Positions 1 to 9,033 are shown, counted from the stretch's first letter. The stretch: DNA of 64,000 bases from CAWCTD01 sp963798455 (GCA_963798455.1 CAWCTD010000003.1:2790001-2854000); one strand, 5' to 3'. The notes: generated from the sequence alone by a model not told the origin. Numbers and translations: made by a program.

Positions 1-239
1 AGAGTGATGTCCTCGGCGACCCATGTGCAGAAGAACAGGAGTACGGCATCCACCTCGTTCTTCCGCAACAGCGAGGCGATCTCGATGGCATCCAGCGAGT
101 TGCGTGGGATCGGCGCCGCCACGACCTCGCAGCCGGCGTTGCGCAGTTCCTCCACCGCCCGATCGCGGTGCCCGACAACCGCCGGCAGATCATAAAAAGG
201 ATGCACGCAAGTGACAAAACCGACTTTAACTTGATTCAT
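1..239 (-). CDS. Sugar isomerase-like protein, N-terminal fragment (runs off the window)
   Basis: The minus-strand frame opens with ATG at 239 and stays open to base 1, giving 79 residues that begin MNQVKVGFVTCVHPFYD. An AGGCGGA stretch just upstream could serve as ribosome binding site. The pattern of VGFVTCVHP, an R-A-V-E-E-L helix, a GCEV strand and an LLFFCTW segment resembles the N-terminal Rossmann-like domain of L-fucose/L-arabinose isomerase-type proteins. That would suit the divergent sugar-oxidoreductase genes next door. The catalytic part lies outside the window, so the substrate cannot be judged. Family call is from memory of the N-terminal pattern only. Confidence 0.5.
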   Translation of the reverse strand, partial: MNQVKVGFVTCVHPFYDLPAVVGHRDRAVEELRNAGCEVVAAPIPRNSLDAIEIASLLRKNEVDAVLLFFCTWVAEDIT

Positions 240-359
240 GTCCGCCTGCCCGGGCCGGAAAGCTTTCTTCCAGCCAAGAAGATCAGTCTACAGGCACCGG
301 CCCTCCGACGCCAGACCCACGGGGTCCTCGCCGCTCAGGATTGTGGTGGAACCCCCCCA

Positions 360-389
360 TTGCAGCCGAACCGCTTGGGTGTATACTCA
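360..389 (+). promoter_or_regulatory. Candidate promoter of the oxidoreductase cluster
   Basis: TATACT at 382-387 fits a -10 box. TTGCAG at 360-365, 16 bases upstream, is a weak -35. The block GGGTGTATACTCAA recurs almost unchanged at 3344-3357 ahead of the third oxidoreductase gene. A strong AAAAGGAGGA ribosome binding site follows at about 450-459, before the ATG at 468. Promoter activity is inferred from spacing and recurrence. Confidence 0.4.
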
Positions 390-467
390 ACCTACCCAGG
401 TCGCTGGTGAGGATTCAGGTTTATCCATGTTGGAGTCTGCCTAGGTAATCAAAAGGAGGAAGTTTCG

Positions 468-1865
468 ATGGAAAGTCGTGAATCTGTGCGGAAGGCAGCC
501 GGGGCTTCGGCTCTGACTGCGCTCTCCGCAAGTAGAATTCTCGGCGCCAACGATCGCATCGGGATCGCACTCATCGGTTGCGGCACCCGCGGCCCCCAGG
601 TCGCCAGCCTGGTCCAGAAGGCGCCCGGCGTGGAATACCGGGTCATGTGCGATGTCTATGACGATCGGGCAGCCCAAGCCAACCAGCGGCTAACCGAGGG
701 CAAGGCCGCCACCGCGAAGGATTTTCGGAAGGTTCTGGAGCAGAAGGATATTGACGCCGTTCATATCGCAACACCCGAACACTGGCACGCCGCCATCATG
801 GTGCTGTCTTGCGAGGCGGGCAAGGACATCTATCTCGAGAAGCCGGTGTCCCGGGTGTTCCGGGAAGGCCAGGCGGAGGTCGCGGCGGCACGCAAGTACA
901 AGGACCGGATCATACAGGTCGGCACCCAGCACCGCTCGGAGCCGCACTACGCCGAAGCCGCCAAGATTGTCCAGAGCGGCGGGATCGGCGACGTCTACTA
1001 CGTTCGGATTTGGAACAGCGGGAACAACACTCCCCCCTCTCCGCCCGTGCCCGATTCCGCGCCGCCTGCCGGGCTGGACTGGGACTTCTACGTCGGACCG
1101 GCGCCCAAGGCTGCCTTCAACCAGCGGCGTCTGAGCTACCGGCAGTGGTACGACTATGCCAGCGGCTACATCACCGATTTCGGCAATCACCGGGTCGACA
1201 GTTTCTACCAGGTCATGAATTGCTCGTGGCCGCTGACCATCTCGGGAACCGGCCGCAGATACGTGAAAGAGAACTTCGGGGACATCTACGACGTTCAGAA
1301 CGTGGTCTACGAGTACCCTGGCTTCGTCATGACCTACACCGCCGACTGGACCAACTCGTTCGGCATGGGCGGCGGGCGCACCCCCGGAATGAGCTACTAC
1401 GGCATGAGCGGCCCGTACAACCGCCCGCATGCCGAGGCCTTCTTCGGCACCAAGGGGACGCTGATCACCGACCGGATCGGATACGAGATTTATCCGGAGG
1501 TGGATCCCGAAGCCCGAGCGCCCAGGGACCTTTCCGAAGCGGGGGCGGGCCGCGGCGGCCGCCGAGGCGCTGGCGCACAAGCTGAGGTGAAGTTCCGCTG
1601 CGAGCGCAAGCAGGTCCAGGGCGCGGACCGGACCGACCTCCACGCGCTCAACTGGATCGAATCCATTCGAACCCGGAAGCAGCCCTTCGCGAGCATGGAA
1701 CTCGGACACCTGGCGACCGGCACCTGCCTGCTAGGGAACATTGCGTGCCTGGCCGGCAGGAAGCTGAAGTTCGACCCGAAGAAAGAAGATTTCATTGGTG
1801 ATGCCGAGGCTTCGCGTTTGTTGACGCGGGAGCAGCGGGCGCCCTGGAACCTGATTAAGATCTAG
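468..1865 (+). CDS. Gfo/Idh/MocA family oxidoreductase, first of three in tandem
   Basis: This 465-residue NAD(P)-dependent sugar or cyclitol oxidoreductase homologue has a GCGTRG dinucleotide loop near residue 39, an ATPEHWHA segment and the family EKP motif (IYLEKPVSR near residue 125). A C-terminal substrate domain follows. The leader MESRESVRKAAGASAL resembles the Tat leaders of the two genes downstream but lacks the paired arginines, so export is doubtful. A glycine/arginine-rich linker lies near residues 355-370. The ATG at 468 has an excellent AAAAGGAGG site. The next gene starts 24 bases after the stop, suggesting an operon of paralogues. Substrate unknown. Confidence 0.9.
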   Translation: MESRESVRKAAGASALTALSASRILGANDRIGIALIGCGTRGPQVASLVQKAPGVEYRVMCDVYDDRAAQANQRLTEGKAATAKDFRKVLEQKDIDAVHIATPEHWHAAIMVLSCEAGKDIYLEKPVSRVFREGQAEVAAARKYKDRIIQVGTQHRSEPHYAEAAKIVQSGGIGDVYYVRIWNSGNNTPPSPPVPDSAPPAGLDWDFYVGPAPKAAFNQRRLSYRQWYDYASGYITDFGNHRVDSFYQVMNCSWPLTISGTGRRYVKENFGDIYDVQNVVYEYPGFVMTYTADWTNSFGMGGGRTPGMSYYGMSGPYNRPHAEAFFGTKGTLITDRIGYEIYPEVDPEARAPRDLSEAGAGRGGRRGAGAQAEVKFRCERKQVQGADRTDLHALNWIESIRTRKQPFASMELGHLATGTCLLGNIACLAGRKLKFDPKKEDFIGDAEASRLLTREQRAPWNLIKI

Positions 1866-1889
1866 TGGCCGGAGAAGAGGAGAGTCCTT

Positions 1890-3323
1890 ATGAATAGAAG
1901 AGAGTTCGCGAAAACAACCGCCGGGGTCACGGCCTGGACCGCTCTCTCGGCCAGCAGGATCCTCGGTGCCAATGATCGTATCGGCCTCGCCCTCGTCGGC
2001 TGCGGCGGCCGGGGCCGGGGCGTTGCCAGCGGCGTACTCGGAGCCGGGAATGTGGAGTACCGGACCATGTGCGACGTTTGGGACCAGCAGGCGAATGCGG
2101 CCAACAAGCAACTGTCCGATGGCAAGGCCACCACCGCCAGGGACTTCCGCAAGGTCCTTGAGCAGAAGAACATCGACGCCGTGCATATCGCCACGCCGGA
2201 TCACTGGCATGCGATGGTCGCCGTGCTGGCGTGCCACGCGGGCAAGGACGTATTCGTGGAGAAGCCTTTCTCCCTGACGGTTCGGGAAGGCCAGGCCATC
2301 GTGGTTGCCGCCCGCCAGACCAAGCGGCTGGTCATGGTCGGAACCCAGCATCGCTCGGCCCCTCACATCGCCGAGGCGGCGCAGCTTGCCCAAAGCGGCT
2401 ACGTGGGCGATATCCACTACGTCAGGGTATGGAACAGCGGCCAGGTGGCTCCCAACCTTGCTGCCCCCGTGCCGGACTCCGCTGCGCCCGCCGACTTGGA
2501 CTGGGATATGTACCTCGGCCCGGCTCCCAAGGTGCCCTTTAACCGGCAGCGGCTGGGCAGCACTTACCGGATGTTCCTGGATTACAACAACGGATACATA
2601 ACGGATTACGGCAACCACCGGATCGACAGCGTTTACCAGATCATGAACATGGACTGGCCGCTGACGGTCGCGGCGGCCGGCGGCAAGTTCTGTAAACAGA
2701 ACGGCGGCGACATCCCCGATGTTCTGCACGTCACTTACGAGTTTCCGACCTTCATCCTCGAGTACAGCGCGGTCTGGACCAACATGGAGGGCCGCGGCGC
2801 CGGCCGGTCTCCCGGGATGAACTACTACGGCATGACCGGCCCCTACAACCGCCCACACGGCATGGCGTTCTTCGGGAACAAAGGCGCCCTCTATGTCGAC
2901 CGGATCGGCTACGAGATCTTCCCCGAAGTGGAGTCGGGGCGCGCCGAGATGATGGCTGCGATGGCGGAGGGCGGGAGGCGGGGCGCCCGCGGTGCGGGCG
3001 GCGCTCGGGGCGCCGGCGGACGCCAGGGCGCCAGCAATGCGGAGGTGAAGTTCCGCTGCGAACGGAAGCAGGTCCAGGGCGCGGATGCGACTGCGCTGCA
3101 CGGGCAGAACTTCATCAAGTTCCTCCGCAGCCGCCAGGACCCGGTCCCGGACGCCGAGGTCGGGTACAAATCGACATCCACCTGCCTGCTGGGAATGGTC
3201 GCCTGGAGGACCGGCAGGAAGCTGAAGTGGGACGGGAAGAAGCAGGACTTCATCGGTGATGCCGAAGCTTCCCGTCTGCTCACGCGGGCCAAGCGTAAAC
3301 CCTGGGACCTCATCAAGGCCTAG
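1890..3323 (+). CDS. Gfo/Idh/MocA family oxidoreductase with Tat leader, second of three
   Basis: This 477-residue paralogue of the preceding gene begins MNRREFAKTTAGVTAW, a clear twin-arginine export signal, then the ASRILGANDR junction seen in all three copies. The nucleotide loop GCGGRGRG, the ATPDHWHA segment and the FVEKPFSL motif are present. The C-terminal half carries a low-complexity G/A/R stretch around residues 355-380. A GAGGAG ribosome binding site precedes the ATG. It probably acts in the periplasm, as Solibacter-type members of this family are thought to do, with a tightly bound nicotinamide cofactor. Sugar substrate unknown. Confidence 0.92.
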   Translation: MNRREFAKTTAGVTAWTALSASRILGANDRIGLALVGCGGRGRGVASGVLGAGNVEYRTMCDVWDQQANAANKQLSDGKATTARDFRKVLEQKNIDAVHIATPDHWHAMVAVLACHAGKDVFVEKPFSLTVREGQAIVVAARQTKRLVMVGTQHRSAPHIAEAAQLAQSGYVGDIHYVRVWNSGQVAPNLAAPVPDSAAPADLDWDMYLGPAPKVPFNRQRLGSTYRMFLDYNNGYITDYGNHRIDSVYQIMNMDWPLTVAAAGGKFCKQNGGDIPDVLHVTYEFPTFILEYSAVWTNMEGRGAGRSPGMNYYGMTGPYNRPHGMAFFGNKGALYVDRIGYEIFPEVESGRAEMMAAMAEGGRRGARGAGGARGAGGRQGASNAEVKFRCERKQVQGADATALHGQNFIKFLRSRQDPVPDAEVGYKSTSTCLLGMVAWRTGRKLKWDGKKQDFIGDAEASRLLTRAKRKPWDLIKA

Positions 3324-3343
3324 CCGCCAGCCTAGTTCGCACG

Positions 3344-3357
3344 GGTATATACTCGAA
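3344..3357 (+). promoter_or_regulatory. Second copy of the GGGTrTATACTC promoter-like block
   Basis: GGGTATATACTCGA at 3344-3357 repeats the block at 378-391 with few changes, and supplies a TATACT -10 box at 3348-3353. It sits about 65 bases ahead of the ATG at 3418. This suggests the third oxidoreductase can be transcribed on its own. The conserved flanks (GGGT and CTC) could also be a regulator site. Inference only. Confidence 0.35.
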
Positions 3358-3417
3358 GCAGCCCGGGGGGCTGTCACAGGTGCCCTGGCGATGTGCTTTT
3401 GCACGGGAAGGTTAGCA

Positions 3418-4884
3418 ATGGAAAGACGAGACTTTCTTAAGAATTCAGTGGCCGCTGGCGCGGCAGCGTGGACGGCGGCATCCGCGAGCCGCGTGTTCGG
3501 CGCCAACGACCGGCTCAATGTCGGCCTGATCGGGTGTGGCGGGCGCGGAACGTTCGATGCGCGCTTGATGCGCGGCACTCCGGAGGACATCCAGGCGGTG
3601 GCGCCGGAGAACTATCACAACGGAAATTTGGATCCGCGGCTGAAGGAGCCCCGCAATGTGGACATCATGGCGCTGTGCGACTGCTATGGGTCCAAGATGG
3701 ACTCCGCCAAGAGGTGGGCGCCCCAGGCGAAAACCTACGACGATTTCCGTAAGCTGTTGGCGGACAAGACCGTCGATGCGGTCATCATAGCCACGCACGA
3801 CCCGTGGCACGCTCAGATGATGATTCTGGCCGTCGGGGCGGGCAAAGATGTCTACCTGGAGAAGCCCGTGGTCTACCGTGTGGGTGAGGCCAAGGCCATG
3901 GTGGATGCGGTTCGCCGGACCAAGCGTATCGTGCAGGTCGGCACCCAGCACCGCTCGGCCGACCACATCGCCGAGGCGGCCAAGATTATCCAGAGCGGCA
4001 AGATCGGCGAGGTGCACTTCGTGAGGGTCTGGAATTACATGGGCGGCGGTTTCGGCGGACGTATCGTCCCCGACAGCGATCCGCCCACAGACTTGAACTG
4101 GGACGCCTGGCTGGGGCCTGCTCCGTCTGTGAAGTTCAACCAGAGCCGCCTCGGCTATCGGAGTTGGATGGACTACACCAACGGCATCATCAGCGACTAC
4201 GGCAACCACCGCTTCGACAGCGTACACCAGATCATGGGAGACGAGTTTCCGCTGGTCGTCTCATCCTCCGCGGTCAGGTTCAACCACACGCGCGCCGGCG
4301 ACATTTACGACATGCAGCAGGCCACCTTCGAATACAAGAACTTCTTCATGAGCTACGAGGCTTGCAACTACAACGGGCACGGCCTGGGCGGAAGAACCGA
4401 AGGCATGCGCTACTACGGCATGCGGGGCACGGATGACCGGCCGCACGGCATGGCCTTCTATGGGACGGAAGCGTCGCTCTTCGTGGACCGCATCGGCATG
4501 GAACTGTACCCTGAGCCGAGCGGCTTCGGCGGCATGATGGGCCGCGGCGGGGCGCGGCGGGGCGGCGGCGCAGGCGCTCCCCCGGCTCCTCCTCCCGCCA
4601 AACCGAGCACCCGCCCGGAGAAGATGCACATGAACGAGGACGAACCCACCCCGCTGCACACCAAATACTTCGTGGACAACGTCCGCGCCCGGAAGGAGCC
4701 CTTCGCGAATATCGAGGTGGGCGTGCGTGCCACCACCGTGTGCTGCATCGGCAACGTCGCCTACTGGACGGGCCGCAAGCTGCATTGGGACGGCGCCACT
4801 TGGTCGTTCAAGGGCGATGCGGAAGCCAACAAGTATACTTTCCGGACGTACCGCAAGCCTTGGGACCTGGTGAAATTCTCTTAG
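3418..4884 (+). CDS. Gfo/Idh/MocA family oxidoreductase with Tat leader, third of three
   Basis: The 488-residue product begins MERRDFLKNSVAAGAAAW, a twin-arginine leader, followed by ASRVFGANDRLNVGLIGCGGRG. The EKPV motif (DVYLEKPVVYR) and a THDPWHA segment mark the family. An in-frame start at 3256 would lie inside the previous gene and remove the Tat leader from the N-terminus, so the ATG at 3418 with an upstream GGGAAGG site is preferred. Compared with the two upstream paralogues it has an insertion of about 25 residues after the nucleotide loop and a proline/alanine-rich linker near residue 385. Periplasmic location likely; substrate unknown. Confidence 0.92.
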   Translation: MERRDFLKNSVAAGAAAWTAASASRVFGANDRLNVGLIGCGGRGTFDARLMRGTPEDIQAVAPENYHNGNLDPRLKEPRNVDIMALCDCYGSKMDSAKRWAPQAKTYDDFRKLLADKTVDAVIIATHDPWHAQMMILAVGAGKDVYLEKPVVYRVGEAKAMVDAVRRTKRIVQVGTQHRSADHIAEAAKIIQSGKIGEVHFVRVWNYMGGGFGGRIVPDSDPPTDLNWDAWLGPAPSVKFNQSRLGYRSWMDYTNGIISDYGNHRFDSVHQIMGDEFPLVVSSSAVRFNHTRAGDIYDMQQATFEYKNFFMSYEACNYNGHGLGGRTEGMRYYGMRGTDDRPHGMAFYGTEASLFVDRIGMELYPEPSGFGGMMGRGGARRGGGAGAPPAPPPAKPSTRPEKMHMNEDEPTPLHTKYFVDNVRARKEPFANIEVGVRATTVCCIGNVAYWTGRKLHWDGATWSFKGDAEANKYTFRTYRKPWDLVKFS

Positions 4885-4970
4885 GCCCCGCAACAGCGTC
4901 TCACCTTCCCTCTCCGGCGAGCTTCCAGCCCGCCGGAGGGACTGTTCTAAAATGAAGGCAAGGAGTCATT

Positions 4971-6266
4971 GTGGCAGAGACTGCACTTGTACCCTTTCGC
5001 TGGCCTGCGGGTTGGACAGACCCGAAACTGATCTCATTACTTCAAAACGGTCCCATCAACTGCGTGGTCGTCAGCGGTGCGCCAGCCGGCATCGCTGAGG
5101 CCGCCAAGCAAGCGGGGCTCACCGTGCTGGAGTGGAGTTCGCTCGGCGCCGCACCGCTCGCCAAGGTCAACTGGAATACATCAGCACCCCGCATTACGAT
5201 CACCGATCTGGTGTGGCCGCGAGTTAAGGCCGCCGCGTTCGGCAGCCGCGACCAAGCCCAATCGGGACCGACTGGCAATCCCTGGATTGACTCCAACTCC
5301 TGGGTCGCCAGGCTCGCCGTGGCCCGCGCGCCCGGCAAGCAGATCTGGCTCGCCTTCAACCCGCCGAAGGAGGATCAGCCGCCCACAGACGTCGCCTACC
5401 GCGTCGCCATCGCGGACGCGGCGGCCACCGGCGCGCGATGGCCGGTCAGCCTCGACGAGAAACTCGCTCCGGCTCTGGCGGCCGGAGACGCCGATGCGTT
5501 GAAGACCTGGCGCAGCATCCTCGACACGCTCGCCTTCTTCGAGAAGCAGAGCCGGTGGCGCACTTACGTGCACCAGGGCCCGCTGGGGGCCATTTCGACC
5601 TTCGCGGGAGACAACGAGTTCCTGAGCTCGGAGTTCCTGAATCTGGCTGCGCGCCAAAACCTGCTTTACCGGATCTTCGACAGGTCTCGCCTGCCCTCAG
5701 CCGATTTCGCCGGGTTGCGCGGCGTCCTGTGGCTGGACAAGGACCCGCCGGCTGCCGACGCGGCCACCAAGTTGTCTGGCTTCGCCCGCGGCGGCGGCTT
5801 GCTGATCGTGCCCCGCACCTCCTCATCCTTGTTCAAAGGGGAGCGTGTCCTGGATTGCCCGGTGACCGGCTACGAGCTCCGCGCACTCGGCAAGGGCACG
5901 GTGGCGGCGGCGACGCGGGATTGGGATGACCCTTATTTTCTGGCCATCGATGTGCACAACCTGGTGAGCCGGCGCTACGATCCCATCCGCATGTTCAACG
6001 GTGGATCCTATTGGCTCCATTATTCCGTTTCACCGGCCACCAAGGACAGTCTGATCCAGCTGGTCAGCTTCGCCGGAGGCAGGGGCGGCAGAGGAGGATT
6101 TGGCGCGAACGACGTCAGCCTCAGAATCCCCGTTCAGCACCGCTCCGTCACCCTGTACACGCTGGATGCGGCGCCGGCGCCACTCCAGCCCGTTAAGGAA
6201 GATGAGCATATCGAGTATCATCTGCCGCAGTTCTCGATTTATGCCGCTTTGGAGGTGAAAGTATGA
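4971..6266 (+). CDS. Protein of unknown function, possible GATase-like/glycosidase-associated fold
   Basis: A GTG start at 4971 with AAGGAG six to seven bases upstream opens 431 residues without a signal peptide. I do not recognise the family. The first half has short beta/alpha units and a VWLAFNPPKED-like strand. Around residues 255-285 the pattern GVLWLDKDPP...FARGGGLLIVPR resembles the GATase-like domain appended to some glycosidases. The C-terminus ends in a beta-rich stretch. Its stop overlaps the ATG of the DUF362 gene by four bases, so the two are translationally coupled and sit at the end of the oxidoreductase cluster. A role in carbohydrate processing is a guess from context. Confidence 0.7.
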   Translation: MAETALVPFRWPAGWTDPKLISLLQNGPINCVVVSGAPAGIAEAAKQAGLTVLEWSSLGAAPLAKVNWNTSAPRITITDLVWPRVKAAAFGSRDQAQSGPTGNPWIDSNSWVARLAVARAPGKQIWLAFNPPKEDQPPTDVAYRVAIADAAATGARWPVSLDEKLAPALAAGDADALKTWRSILDTLAFFEKQSRWRTYVHQGPLGAISTFAGDNEFLSSEFLNLAARQNLLYRIFDRSRLPSADFAGLRGVLWLDKDPPAADAATKLSGFARGGGLLIVPRTSSSLFKGERVLDCPVTGYELRALGKGTVAAATRDWDDPYFLAIDVHNLVSRRYDPIRMFNGGSYWLHYSVSPATKDSLIQLVSFAGGRGGRGGFGANDVSLRIPVQHRSVTLYTLDAAPAPLQPVKEDEHIEYHLPQFSIYAALEVKV

Positions 6267-7537
6267 CGACAGAGGGACGCAGGAATGATAATTTGACTCG
6301 CCGCAACCTTTTGATGAGCGCGGGTGCGGCCGTGGCGGGCGTTTCACTGCTGCCGCGCGCGGCGTGGTCCGCGGAGGCTCCTGCCTCGCCGGTCGCACTT
6401 GCCCAGTGCATGTCGTACGGAGCGGGGGTGCTCCCAACCTTACGGAAGATGTTCGACCAGATCGGAGGCATCGGTTCTCTGGTCAAGGGCAAAACCGTCG
6501 CCATGAAGGTGAACATGACCGGCAACCCCGATGTCCGCGCGGGCTTCATCCCCATCGAGAAGATGGTCTTCACCCACCCCGACGTGATCTGCGCCACGGT
6601 GCATCTGCTCTCGCTGGCAGGCGCATCTCGCATCCGGCTACTCGAAAGCCCGTGGAAATCCGCCGAACCGCTGGAGGAGTATATGATCTCCGCGGGCTGG
6701 GAGCCGAATGACTTTGTGCGAGCGTCAACGGGCGCCAAGGTGGAGTTCGAGAACACGAACTTTCTGGGCCGCGGCAAGCAGTACCACAGGTTCCCCGTGC
6801 CCAAGGGCGGCTTGCTGTTTCCGGCCTACGATCTCAACCACTCCTATTACGACTGCGACGTCTTCGTGTCGGTCGGCAAGTTGAAAGAACACCGCACGGC
6901 CGGCATTACCCTGGCGATCAAGAACTGCTTTGGCAACATTCCTTGCACCATTTACGGCGACAACGCTCCGCAGGACGAGCCTGGCCTGGTCCCTCAGGGA
7001 GGCCGCAACCCCATCCACACGGGCTACCGTGAGCCGCCCAAAAGCTCGCCACAGGAGATCGATCCCAAGAGCCCCCGCGATGGGGGCTACCGCATCCCGC
7101 GGTGCATCTCGGACATTGTGGCCATGCGCCCGGTGGACCTGGCGATCATCGATGGCATCGAATCGATGAACAACGGCGAGAACAGCGCGCGTCTCGAAAA
7201 CTACATAAGGCCCCACCTGCTGGTCGCGGGGAAGAACGTGGTTTGCACGGACGCCGTGGGCGCCGCTCTGATGGGCTTCGACCCGATGGCCGACCGTGGG
7301 AGCCCGCCATTCGAGCGCGCCGACAGCACGCTGCGCCTGGCCGAAGGACTGGGCGTCGGAACACGCGACCTCAAGCGGATCGAAGTGATCGGCCCCAAGA
7401 TCACCGAGGTCGCCTTTGATTTCCGAAAGTCTCGTCCCGATGCGGACGGTAAGCCCGGCGGGTGGCCGGGATACGGCGGCGCACGCGGCGGCGGACAGCG
7501 GCAGGGGGCGCCGGGTCAGGGCCGCGGCCGCGGGTAA
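6263..7537 (+). CDS. DUF362 domain protein with Tat leader
   Basis: The 424-residue product has a Tat-type leader (LTRRNLLMSAGAAVAG, residues about 11-26) cleaved near AWSAEA. The DUF362 core follows, with KVNMTGNP, a conserved VSVGKLKEH segment and a catalytic-looking IIDGIESM stretch. DUF362 proteins in other families are often fused to ferredoxin domains, but no CxxC cluster is seen here. The C-terminus is glycine/arginine-rich. The ATG overlaps the previous stop. Function is unknown; the export signal implies periplasmic action with the neighbouring oxidoreductases. Confidence 0.85.
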   Translation: MTTEGRRNDNLTRRNLLMSAGAAVAGVSLLPRAAWSAEAPASPVALAQCMSYGAGVLPTLRKMFDQIGGIGSLVKGKTVAMKVNMTGNPDVRAGFIPIEKMVFTHPDVICATVHLLSLAGASRIRLLESPWKSAEPLEEYMISAGWEPNDFVRASTGAKVEFENTNFLGRGKQYHRFPVPKGGLLFPAYDLNHSYYDCDVFVSVGKLKEHRTAGITLAIKNCFGNIPCTIYGDNAPQDEPGLVPQGGRNPIHTGYREPPKSSPQEIDPKSPRDGGYRIPRCISDIVAMRPVDLAIIDGIESMNNGENSARLENYIRPHLLVAGKNVVCTDAVGAALMGFDPMADRGSPPFERADSTLRLAEGLGVGTRDLKRIEVIGPKITEVAFDFRKSRPDADGKPGGWPGYGGARGGGQRQGAPGQGRGRG

Positions 7538-7556
7538 TCAGGGGCTGCGGTCGGTC

Positions 7557-8051
7557 CTAGTCCGCCTCAAATCGATCGTCCGCGACCGTACAACGGTTCT
7601 TCACCGCGTCGAACCAGCCGTTGTGGCTGGTCGCGAAACAATCAAAGTGCGGGACGTAGGGCTTGATGTCCAGAAGCGGTGTCTCATTGAGAATGTCCAC
7701 ATCCCCAACGCGGAGGACATTGCCCTGGACAGAGAGCACCCGTACCGGCGACATGCCGATGGGATTGGGACGGGCAGGCGCGCGCGTCGCAAACACGCCG
7801 TGCTCGGCGTCTTCCAGGTACGGTCTCACCATCAGCCTGCCGTCGCTCGAAGCGGCTCGGTCAAACCAGTACAGTAGCCAGACCCGCTCGAATCCCTCGA
7901 CATCTTTCAAGCCGGCTGCATACTCCTGATACACCACAACCTCGCCTTCAGCGCCCTGCGCCAGCCGCGACTGAATCGGCGCGCCTGCCGATTGGAGGAA
8001 GGGAGAATGAATAATCCCAATGGGTTTGAGCTCCATATCACCTTGACTCAT
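7557..8051 (-). CDS. trmO: tRNA (N6-threonylcarbamoyladenosine-A37) N6-methyltransferase TrmO/TsaA family
   Basis: About 164 residues beginning MSQGDMELKPIGIIHSPF. The family signature runs through GFERVWLLYWFDRA, RPYLEDAEHGVFATRAPARPNP and IGMSPVRVLS, with ILDIKPYVP-like sequence near the end (LLDIKPYVPHFD). TrmO methylates t6A37 in tRNA using SAM in a single beta-barrel domain. The start could also be the ATG at 8036 (MELKPIG), which is where most family members begin. The open frame extends to 8081, but that part has no similarity I recognise. It lies 35 bases after the phosphoesterase stop and is probably co-transcribed with it. Confidence 0.88.
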   Translation of the reverse strand: MSQGDMELKPIGIIHSPFLQSAGAPIQSRLAQGAEGEVVVYQEYAAGLKDVEGFERVWLLYWFDRAASSDGRLMVRPYLEDAEHGVFATRAPARPNPIGMSPVRVLSVQGNVLRVGDVDILNETPLLDIKPYVPHFDCFATSHNGWFDAVKNRCTVADDRFEAD

Positions 8052-8086
8052 CGTAGCGTTCGGGGCGACCCCGGGGCGCATCCGGT

Positions 8087-8827
8087 TCAGACGGGATCAT
8101 CGCAGCGTCCGCCCCAAAGCAGCACGTCCGCCAGACTCCTTTGCATGCCTTCCGGGACGGGCATTGTCAAGACCTTCCGGACGGTTTCCTCCACCGGATA
8201 GGAATAAGACCGCAGTTCGATCTCTCCGCCTTCCCAGATCGCGTAGCAGGCCCGTGGTGCGCCGTGCTTGGGCTGGCCCAGGCTTCCTGGATTCACCACC
8301 CGGTGGCGCCCAAGATCCAAAACAAACGGAAGATGGGTGTGGCCGGCCAGGAGCGTGCACGCCGGGAGGTTCGCCACCTCCTGTATCCAGCGGGGCGAGT
8401 CGCCACCGCAGTACGCATACAGAGGATCGGATGGGACCGCGTGGCACAGAAAGAAGCGGAAGCCATCCACAAGCCGCTCGGCAGTCAGAGGCAACTGACG
8501 AAGGTACGCCTTCTCCTCTTGGGTGAGCACCGAGTTGGTGTAGCCGAGTGTGGCTTCGGCCATTGCGCGAAACCCAGCGGAACAACGCGGGTCCTCGCCC
8601 GTCCCGGCAGCGTGGTCGTGATTTCCTTGCACCACGAGCGCTGCCTTTTTCCGGACTATCGCGATGACTTCAGCGGGATTCGGACCGTAATTGACGAGGT
8701 CGCCCAGCACCCACAGTTCGTCGTGCTCCTCCGGCAAGGCTCTCAGAGCCTCGAGGTTTGCATGCAGATCCGAGATGATCGCGACTCTCAATTGAACAAC
8801 CACTGTATTGCGCGGCTTTGCCTGCAC
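8087..8827 (-). CDS. Calcineurin-like metallophosphoesterase, YfcE/MJ0936 type
   Basis: All metal-binding motifs of the family are visible: ISDLHAN (D-x-H), LGDLVNYGPNP (GD), GNHDHA (GNHD), an FLCHAVPSD histidine and LAGHTHLPF (GHTH), followed by VVNPGSLGQP. Such proteins are Mn/Fe-dependent phosphodiesterases; the natural substrate is unknown. About 246 residues from the GTG at 8827. A TTG at 8791 would start the protein at LRVAIISDLH, the usual family N-terminus, and may be the true start. No good ribosome binding site was seen for either. Confidence 0.87.
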   Translation of the reverse strand: MQAKPRNTVVVQLRVAIISDLHANLEALRALPEEHDELWVLGDLVNYGPNPAEVIAIVRKKAALVVQGNHDHAAGTGEDPRCSAGFRAMAEATLGYTNSVLTQEEKAYLRQLPLTAERLVDGFRFFLCHAVPSDPLYAYCGGDSPRWIQEVANLPACTLLAGHTHLPFVLDLGRHRVVNPGSLGQPKHGAPRACYAIWEGGEIELRSYSYPVEETVRKVLTMPVPEGMQRSLADVLLWGGRCDDPV

Positions 8828-9033
8828 GCAACCGCGGTTTGAATGCGCTTCGCGCTCCGTTGTAACCTCAAAGCGGCATCGAGGCCTTCTCGCCGGACTG
8901 GCGGGCGAGTTCCCGGCTTGGACGCGCAGCCTCCACCGCCGCTCCCATGGCTCTGTTCAATGGTGTGGTGAAGAAGCACTTTGAGCGCAAAGTGGCCGAT
9001 GCCGTCTTTGTGAACGTCTCGCGCCTGGAGTCG
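8828..9033. other. Intergenic stretch with a short unassigned open frame
   Basis: No recognisable gene. On the plus strand a frame is open from about 8869 to a TGA at 9057, with an ATG at 8947 beginning MALFNGVVKKHFERKV and 36 residues long. The composition looks protein-like, but there is no ribosome binding site and it overlaps the 3' end of queD by 24 bases. It may be a gene remnant or chance. Confidence 0.25.

Noticed and set aside
1731..3590. 619-residue minus-strand open frame
   Set aside because: It lies antisense to two clear oxidoreductase genes, has histidine/valine/arginine-rich shadow composition and no recognisable motif or start context.
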